Positions 7,720-11,995 of a stretch of DNA of 11,995 bases are shown piece after piece. The position numbers were made by a program, and so were the translations under genes. This stretch comes from DASZMJ01 sp035551935 (GTDB lineage: Bacteria > Planctomycetota > Planctomycetia > Isosphaerales > Isosphaeraceae): the NCBI GenBank assembly GCA_035551935.1, contig DASZMJ010000432.1, positions 1 to 11,995 of the forward strand, read 5' to 3'. The notes beneath the pieces are model-generated. The model had not been told where the DNA came from and did no database searches. It saw only the letters and a program-made list of their open reading frames with translations. Every line of letters starts with the position of its first letter. Position 1 is the stretch's first letter.

Positions 7720-7736
7720 GGCACGCGGGGCGTGCC
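7720..7736. terminator. GC-rich hairpin right after the operon
   Basis: GGCACGC (7720-7726) and GCGTGCC (7730-7736) form a perfect 7-bp stem with a GGG loop, starting two bases after the stop of the UPF0104 gene. It may slow or end transcription of the operon. No T-run follows, so it is not a standard intrinsic terminator and could equally be a short dispersed palindrome. Confidence 0.35.
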
Positions 7737-8151
7737 AGCGACGAGGAGGGCCGCCTCAGTCGCCACTCGGAGCCGCGGCGGCCCGGGCGGCTGCCGCGGC
7801 CGTACCGTGGAGGATGGGGCGCCCGCGCCAGGGCATCGGGACTGGCCGATCCGTTCTCCGCAACTCCTCCGGAAGCAACCAGTTCCTTCCCCGGTTTCGT
7901 CCGCAGCCTCGGGTCGGAATCGGGTTTGTTTTGGTGCACCCGGACCCGGGATTCGGGTCGGTCTCGTCGGTGGTCATGCCCGCAGCGACAATGGATTCCT
8001 TCGTGGATCACTCCACACGTCCCCTGCGTTGTCCTCTCAGGCTCCCTCCGTGGATCGAGCTGTCGCACGATTGCTCGCAACCAAGATAGCACGCTATTAT
8101 GAAGACAAGATGTGGCGCGACCCGATCGACACGGGCCATCAGTCCCGACCG

Positions 8152-8165
8152 GATTGTCAAAGAGC
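8152..8165 (-). promoter_or_regulatory. boxA-like antitermination word
   Basis: The minus strand reads GCTCTTTGACAATC, close to the boxA consensus TGCTCTTTAACA that recruits the Nus antitermination complex in rRNA leaders. No rRNA gene lies downstream on that strand within the window, so it may be a chance match, part of a dispersed repeat, or a relic. Confidence 0.25.
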
Positions 8166-8203
8166 GTCGGCTGCCGGCTGCTCAACCTCAGTGTTTCGTC
8201 GCT

Positions 8204-8227
8204 TTTTCGGGATTCTATTCCTGAAAA
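8204..8227. repeat. Stem-loop upstream of the TolB-like promoter
   Basis: TTTTCGGGA (8204-8212) pairs with TCCTGAAAA (8219-8227) over nine positions, including one G-T wobble, around a six-base loop. It lies about 40 bases before the -35 element at 8270. The arms end in T- and A-runs, but a GC stem followed by a clean T-tract is lacking, so a terminator role is unsure; it might be a protein-binding palindrome. Confidence 0.3.
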
Positions 8228-8269
8228 TGGGAAGAACCCCGTTCTTTGTTTGGACCGTCGACCGACCGC

Positions 8270-8298
8270 TTGACGTCCGACGACGGCCGCCGTAAGAT
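8270..8298 (+). promoter_or_regulatory. Sigma70-like promoter for the TolB-like gene
   Basis: TTGACG (8270-8275) and TAAGAT (8293-8298) are exactly 17 bases apart, matching 5 of 6 and 4 of 6 consensus positions. Start of transcription would be near 8305, giving a leader of about 36 bases that holds the strong Shine-Dalgarno. Confidence 0.6.
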
Positions 8299-8325
8299 TG
8301 CGGAGGGTTTGACGACAACCGCCGT

Positions 8326-8333
8326 AAAGGAGG
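8326..8333 (+). promoter_or_regulatory. Strong ribosome binding site fixing the 8341 start
   Basis: AAAGGAGG, almost fully complementary to the 16S rRNA 3' end, lies seven bases before the ATG at 8341. It is the best Shine-Dalgarno in the window. It supports the long N-terminal form of the protein, with the twin-arginine motif some 45 residues in, over a start nearer that motif. Confidence 0.75.
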
Positions 8334-8340
8334 CCGAGCG

Positions 8341-9403
8341 ATGAGGCAGACCTTTGGGCCCTGGGCGTCGGCGTTGGGGGCGGAGTCGGGATCGGGGCTG
8401 GGCTTGAGCACGTTCTGGAGGCGGCGGCTGGGGCGGCTGGCCTCGGCGCGGTCGAGCGCGGTGGCGCTTTCGAGGCGCGACTGCCTGCGGCTCGGAGTCG
8501 TCGGCGCCGGGGCCCTGGCCCTGCCGGGCCTGAGGCGCGCGGGGGCGGTCGCGGCGCCCGAGCGGCCCGGCCGGATCTTCGTGACCGCGCGGACCGTCGG
8601 TCAGCGGCCGCCGAGCCACGTGATCGCGGTCGATCCGAAAGAGGGTACCTGGATCGAGGTCCTGGATACGGTCGTCGATCGGCCCCGAATCTCGCCCGAC
8701 GGCAAGACGATCGCCTACGTCCAACAGGGCGCCCTCTGGACCCGCGACGTCGACGGCGACCATGAGCCGACCCGCCTGATCGACGTCGTCGGCTCCGCCG
8801 GTCCCCCGCCGGTCTGGTCGGGCGACGGCAAGCGGCTCATCGTCTGCCCCGGCACCGCCAATCTCGAGGCCGCCGGCGGGGGCAACCCCTGGCGGTTCAA
8901 GACCTACCGGGTCGACGTCGACGGCTCGAAAGGTCGAGCTGGCCATCCCCGAGACCGACGTCGTCCACGACTGGTCGCCCGACGGTCGCCGGGTCGTGAC
9001 CGCCTCCGGCCGGCACAAGGAGTTCGCCTGGCAGCTCTACCTGATGACCCCCGACGGCAAGGACCAACGTCGCCTGACCGACGACGGCAACACCTTCGGC
9101 TCCCGCTTCTCTCCCGACGGCCGCCGCGTCCTCTACAGTAATGGCGGCGAGGCCCCCGCCTCGCGGCGCGGCATCTGGGTCGTCGACCTCGACGGCACGA
9201 ACCGCCGCCGCCTCTTCCCCGTCGCCAACCCCGAGACCGCCGACGCCTGCTGGTCCCCCGACGGCAAGCGCATCGCAATCGTCTCCTACAACGTCGTCGA
9301 CGAGAAGGACGGCCGGCTCGTCGTCATGGACCTCGACGGCGGGAACCGTTCGGAGTTCCCCCTGGAGCAGCTCGTCCACACCGACATGCCCGACTGGCGT
9401 TGA
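8341..9403 (+). pseudogene. Tat-exported TolB/PD40 beta-propeller protein, split by a frameshift
   Basis: Restored by dropping one base, the gene encodes 353 residues of a secreted WD40-like (PD40/TolB-type) beta-propeller. A twin-arginine motif SRRDCL (44-49) precedes the hydrophobic run LGVVGAGALALPG, so folded export by Tat is expected; the 43 residues before it are an unusually long N-terminal extension. Propeller blades show as repeated SPDGK/R or SGDGK motifs: ISPDGKTIAYV (117-127), WSGDGKRLIV (159-168), then WSPDGRRVV, FSPDGRRVLYS and WSPDGKRIAIV. The reading frame breaks in the A3G2 run at 8929-8933: the first frame turns into an Arg/Pro-rich tail to 9141, while homology resumes at once in the +1 frame (KVELAIPETDVVHDWSPDG) and runs to the stop at 9401-9403. 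Nothing else is damaged, so a sequencing error or very recent mutation is likely. Such proteins often bind or assist periplasmic partners; no specific role is visible. It converges on the S41 gene with a 26-base gap. Confidence 0.8.
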
Positions 9404-9429
9404 AGTCAACGACGGCGGGCGAGCCTCGC

Positions 9430-10689
9430 TCAGGGAGCGGCCGCGAGCTCCCGCGCCTTCTCGAGGAGTGTATCGACCCCCATTCGGAGGTCGTCCAGGC
9501 GACGCTCGACCGGAATCGTCGGCGTGATCCCGATCGATTCGAACGCGGTACCGTCCGGGAAGCGATGCCGCTCCGCGCCGACCATGAGGGCCATCCCGCC
9601 CGGGAGCCGGAGGAAGAACGGCTGGCCGGAGCTTCCCTCGGTGGTCTCGCCGACAATCTGCGCCCGCCCGTTTTCCTTGAATGGCATGACGAAGTCCTCG
9701 CATGCCGAGCAACAGGAGCGATCGACCAAGAGGAGGAGGCGGCCGGCGAAGGCCCCCGCACGCGGTTGGAAGCGTCCGCTCTCGGTCTGGATCCGTGCGG
9801 CCTGGGCCCCGCGAGCCCGGTCGAGAGCGACCACCACGGGCGTCGTCGTGGTCCATCCCCTCCATTCCCGGTCCATCAGCTCGCCGATCAATCCCCAGGG
9901 GGTCCCGCCGCCCCCATTGCCCCGCACGTCGACGATCAGGCATCGTGCGTCGCGATACGTCCGCACGAACTCGATGGCCGTCTTCTCGTAATTCGTGTCG
10001 TTGAATGAAGGGATTCTCAGATAGCCAACGCGCCCTTCGTCGAGCCATCTCCCCTCGGACGCGCGACGTGGCTCCTCACGGGCCGGTGGTTCGTCCTGTC
10101 GCTCGCGCTCGATGGCGAACTTCCGACCGTCCTCAAGCTCGAGCGTGAAGCGCCTCGGGAACAGGTACGGGCGATCGAAGACGAGGCTGCGCGCGGCACG
10201 GTCGCTCGACGCGGCGACGAAGCGCCGCTGATCGCGGACGAACGCCTCGACGGCGACCCCGTCGATCGCCCGGACGACGTCCCCCGGCTTCAGCCGGCCG
10301 TCACGGGACCAGAGGATCGCCCACTTCCCCTCCACCTCGATCGCGGAGAAGCCGAGCGGCTGGCCGTGGGTCCGGACGAGCCAAGGGTCATCGAATTGCG
10401 TGTGCTTGTTCCGCAGGCGGGCGACGAACTCAAGGGTCGCCATGTCGAACCCATAACGCCCGTTCGCGCGGAGGGCCGAATCGAGATAGTCCTTGTAAGC
10501 CGCGTCGAGGTCGAGGTCCGGGACACCCTCCCGGTGGGCGAAATACGTCTCGATGGCCGAGTCGATCTTCGATGCCACGTAGGCCCTCTCGGCCGGCGGC
10601 ATGTCGCCCTCGTCCTGCTGCGCGAGGGCGTCCCGCGGCCCGAGGAATGCAATCAGCAGCAGGACGAGGCCCGATCGAGTCGATCTCAT
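9430..10689 (-). CDS. Secreted S41 family peptidase with PDZ domain
   Basis: Serine peptidase related to the C-terminal processing/tricorn-core family (S41). The 419-residue product starts with a Sec-type leader (about 1-23, cleavage near DALAQ). A helical N-terminal region ends in LRNKHTQF (92-99); H96 fits the catalytic His seen as D-G-H-T in tricorn-like members. A PDZ-like segment lies at about 112-150 (GRLKPGDVVRAIDG). The peptidase core has LIVDVRGNGGG (251-261), the nucleophile region CCSACEDF with S328, and VGETTEGSSG (346-355). The Lys of the CPP-type Ser-Lys dyad is absent, so a tricorn-like Ser-His-Glu set-up with E384 (FESIGITP) is inferred. The ATG at 10689 is chosen for GAGGGA six bases upstream and for the leader; the frame continues 33 residues further without either. 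Likely degrades peptides outside the cytoplasm. Convergent with the PD40 gene and divergent from the next gene. Confidence 0.88.
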   Translation of the reverse strand: MRSTRSGLVLLLIAFLGPRDALAQQDEGDMPPAERAYVASKIDSAIETYFAHREGVPDLDLDAAYKDYLDSALRANGRYGFDMATLEFVARLRNKHTQFDDPWLVRTHGQPLGFSAIEVEGKWAILWSRDGRLKPGDVVRAIDGVAVEAFVRDQRRFVAASSDRAARSLVFDRPYLFPRRFTLELEDGRKFAIERERQDEPPAREEPRRASEGRWLDEGRVGYLRIPSFNDTNYEKTAIEFVRTYRDARCLIVDVRGNGGGGTPWGLIGELMDREWRGWTTTTPVVVALDRARGAQAARIQTESGRFQPRAGAFAGRLLLLVDRSCCSACEDFVMPFKENGRAQIVGETTEGSSGQPFFLRLPGGMALMVGAERHRFPDGTAFESIGITPTIPVERRLDDLRMGVDTLLEKARELAAAP

Positions 10690-10916
10690 CTCGAATCCCT
10701 CGTGACGAAACAGCGTCGGCCAAACCTCGTTCGGCTCACCCCTGGTAGTGGCGCGGGGGGAGGCTCCGGTTCGACGTTTTTCCGGCACCCACGGACCGGT
10801 TCAACCGAATGTCGAGATGATCGGGAGGCCGGGGCTCGATGGCTCATCGTCCCTCTCCTTCCCTTTCTGTAGAATTGGGTCCCGTGTACCCGCAGCCCAT
10901 TCGGGGAGATACAGCC
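10690..10916. promoter_or_regulatory. Divergent intergenic region, S41 peptidase / secreted protein
   Basis: This 227-base stretch must hold the start signals of two divergent genes. For the rightward gene, TAGAAT (10870-10875) is a fair -10, but no good -35 lies 16-18 bases before it; GGGGAG (10903-10908) is its ribosome site. For the leftward gene only the ribosome site GAGGGA is clear. CCGGTTC occurs twice on the plus strand (near 10767 and 10796), which might be an operator half-site but is too short to claim. Confidence 0.4.
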
Positions 10917-11936
10917 ATGGTCCATCGACGTGAGGCCCTGTTGCGCCTGGGCTTGGCCGCCCTCCTGCCGGGGACGCTCGGGGCCCAAGGCGTCAGGGAT
11001 CGGTCGCGGAAGAGTCCGGCGATCGACCGGCCGATCCTGTTCGACACGCCGGAGGCGGACAAGATCCTGGAGGATCTCCAGGTGTTCCCGCCCGACAATC
11101 CATGGAATGTTGATATTTCGCGGTGGCCAGTCCATCCGAACTCGCGGAACATCATCGCCTCGATCGGGACGGAGAAGCCGTTCCGGTACAACACGGACAT
11201 GGGCTTCGTCCTCGTGCCGCCGGATCAGAGGCGGGTCGAGGTTCGGATCGAGGGCTACGGCGAGGAGTCGGACAGGGGCCCCTTCCCCGTGCCGGACACC
11301 ATGCCGATCGAGGGGTGGCCGGCGTCGTACCGGCGCGATCCGAAGTTGAAGGACCTGAGCCTCGGCGACGTGCAGCGCGACACGAAAGGGCTCGACGGCG
11401 ATCGGCACGCGATCGTGGTCGACCCGGCGAACCGGATGCTCCACGAGTTCTACAACGCCCGCAGGACGGCCGCCGGCTGGGAGGCGCGGCAGGCGTCGAC
11501 CTTCGACCTCAAGAGCAACAAGCTCCGCCCCGAGGGATGGACGTCGACCGACGCGGCCGGCCTGCCGATCTTCCCGGCGATCGTCCGGTATGACGAATTG
11601 CGCCGAGGGATGATCACCCACGCGTTGCGGGTGACGGTGACGAGGTCGCGGCGGGCTTACGTCCATCCCGCGACCCACTTCGCCAGCCGCAACGACGACC
11701 CGAACCTGCCCCGCATGGGGGAGCGGATCCGCCTGCGGCGCGACTTCGAGTCGAAGGGATTCACGCCCGAGGTGAAGACGATCCTCAAGGCGTTGAAGTC
11801 GCACGGGATGTTCGTCGCCGACAACGGCATCGACTGGGCCATCTCCGTGGCCCCGGACGAGCGGATCCCCGTCCTGCACGAGGAACTGCGGCGGGTGAAG
11901 GGCTCGGACTTCGAGGTCGTCCAGCCCCCGAAATGA
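10917..11936 (+). CDS. Conserved secreted protein of unknown function
   Basis: I recognise the general type, an exported bacterial protein of about 300-400 residues, but no named family or activity. The 339-residue product begins with MVHRREALLRLGLAALLPG, an export leader with paired arginines (residues 4-5), so Tat or Sec is possible; cleavage is likely near LGAQ (21-24). The mature part has a block FPPDNPWNVDISRWPVHPNS (57-76), then HEFYNARRTAAGW (176-188), GLPIFPAIVRYDEL (215-228), HALRVTVTRSRRAYVHPATHFAS (235-257) and a C-terminal block KSHGMFVADNGIDWAIS (294-310) ending in GSDFEVVQPP. His, Asp and aromatic residues cluster in these blocks, which might form a binding or active site; this is inference. 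No membrane span beyond the leader. The ATG at 10917 follows GGGGAG by eight bases; the frame back to 10839 lacks a leader. Confidence 0.8.
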   Translation: MVHRREALLRLGLAALLPGTLGAQGVRDRSRKSPAIDRPILFDTPEADKILEDLQVFPPDNPWNVDISRWPVHPNSRNIIASIGTEKPFRYNTDMGFVLVPPDQRRVEVRIEGYGEESDRGPFPVPDTMPIEGWPASYRRDPKLKDLSLGDVQRDTKGLDGDRHAIVVDPANRMLHEFYNARRTAAGWEARQASTFDLKSNKLRPEGWTSTDAAGLPIFPAIVRYDELRRGMITHALRVTVTRSRRAYVHPATHFASRNDDPNLPRMGERIRLRRDFESKGFTPEVKTILKALKSHGMFVADNGIDWAISVAPDERIPVLHEELRRVKGSDFEVVQPPK

Positions 11937-11966
11937 TTCGGGATCGCCCGGATGGCTGGTCTTTCG

Positions 11967-11986
11967 TAGGGTCCGCCGTGCGGGCC
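11967..11986. repeat. TAGGGT-headed palindrome after the last gene
   Basis: GGTCCGC (11970-11976) and GCGGGCC (11980-11986) form a 7-bp stem with one G-T wobble and a CGT loop, headed by TAGGGT (11967-11972). It begins 31 bases after the stop of the preceding gene. An outer pairing, GGGATCG (11940-11946) with CGATCCC (11986-11992), could enclose it. The TAGGGT head and position match the palindrome at the left edge, suggesting a dispersed intergenic repeat; terminator function is possible, but no T-run follows. Confidence 0.45.
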
Positions 11987-11995
11987 GATCCCCTC

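Larger units (their letters stand above)
7718..8269. other. Non-coding interval between operon and TolB-like gene
   Basis: About 550 bases with no recognisable gene. The open frames crossing it on both strands have no family features or suitable ribosome sites. It becomes visibly less GC-rich towards the right (about 8060-8260). It contains small inverted repeats (GACCCG 7943-7948 with CGGGTC 7954-7959) and the two elements listed separately at 8152 and 8204. No tRNA-like cloverleaf was seen. Confidence 0.5.

Noticed and set aside
7756..7977. Small minus-strand ORF of 73 codons in the non-coding interval
   Set aside because: No ribosome site, no domain, Ala-rich tail; more like translated intergenic repeat.
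6557..8185. Minus-strand open frame of 542 codons opposite the UPF0104 gene
   Set aside because: Low-complexity Glu/Gly/Arg composition with no family motif, and antisense to a well-supported membrane protein.
8926..8940. Programmed frameshift in the PD40 gene
   Set aside because: The change needs a +1 shift, and I see no stop codon, rare codon or known slippery heptamer at the site; a one-base indel explains it more simply.
10686..11879. Minus-strand open frame of 397 codons opposite the secreted protein
   Set aside because: Shadow composition, no leader or motif, and the plus-strand gene has a ribosome site and export leader.

Overview
The window is high-GC bacterial DNA with dense, mostly ungapped coding. 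The organism is probably a planctomycete, near Isosphaeraceae. This is inferred from protein style (Tat-type leaders such as SRRDCLRLG, secreted PD40 and S41 proteins, a planctomycete-looking MiaB) and base composition; no rRNA or other marker is present to prove it.

Left part (1-1311): a minus-strand gene for a secreted GH16 beta-glucanase, followed at the window edge by a palindrome, and a divergent intergenic region that also serves miaB.

Centre (1312-7717): four plus-strand genes that look like one operon: miaB (tRNA ms2i6A37 methylthiotransferase), a SMI1/KNR4-like protein with a C-terminal helix-turn-helix-like segment (TTG start overlapping the miaB stop), glnE (bifunctional glutamine synthetase adenylyltransferase/adenylyl-removing enzyme) and a UPF0104/LPG-synthase-type membrane protein (ATG overlapping the glnE stop). 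They join tRNA modification, nitrogen control and a membrane-lipid-type function. No shared pathway is evident beyond co-transcription.

The stretch 7718-8340 has no convincing gene. It holds short hairpins, a boxA-like word on the minus strand and, at its right end, a good sigma70-like promoter with a near-perfect Shine-Dalgarno.

Right part (8341-11995): a Tat-exported TolB/PD40 beta-propeller gene split by a one-base frameshift; convergent to it, a minus-strand secreted S41 peptidase with a PDZ domain; and divergent from that peptidase, a conserved secreted protein of unknown function. A TAGGGT-headed palindrome like the one at the left edge follows the last gene.

I see no mobile element, CRISPR array, defence island or tRNA/rRNA gene. 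The window is mostly ordinary chromosomal DNA. The points worth a second look are the frameshift, the SMI1-HTH protein, the AT-rich codon islands inside glnE and the paired palindromes at the two ends.
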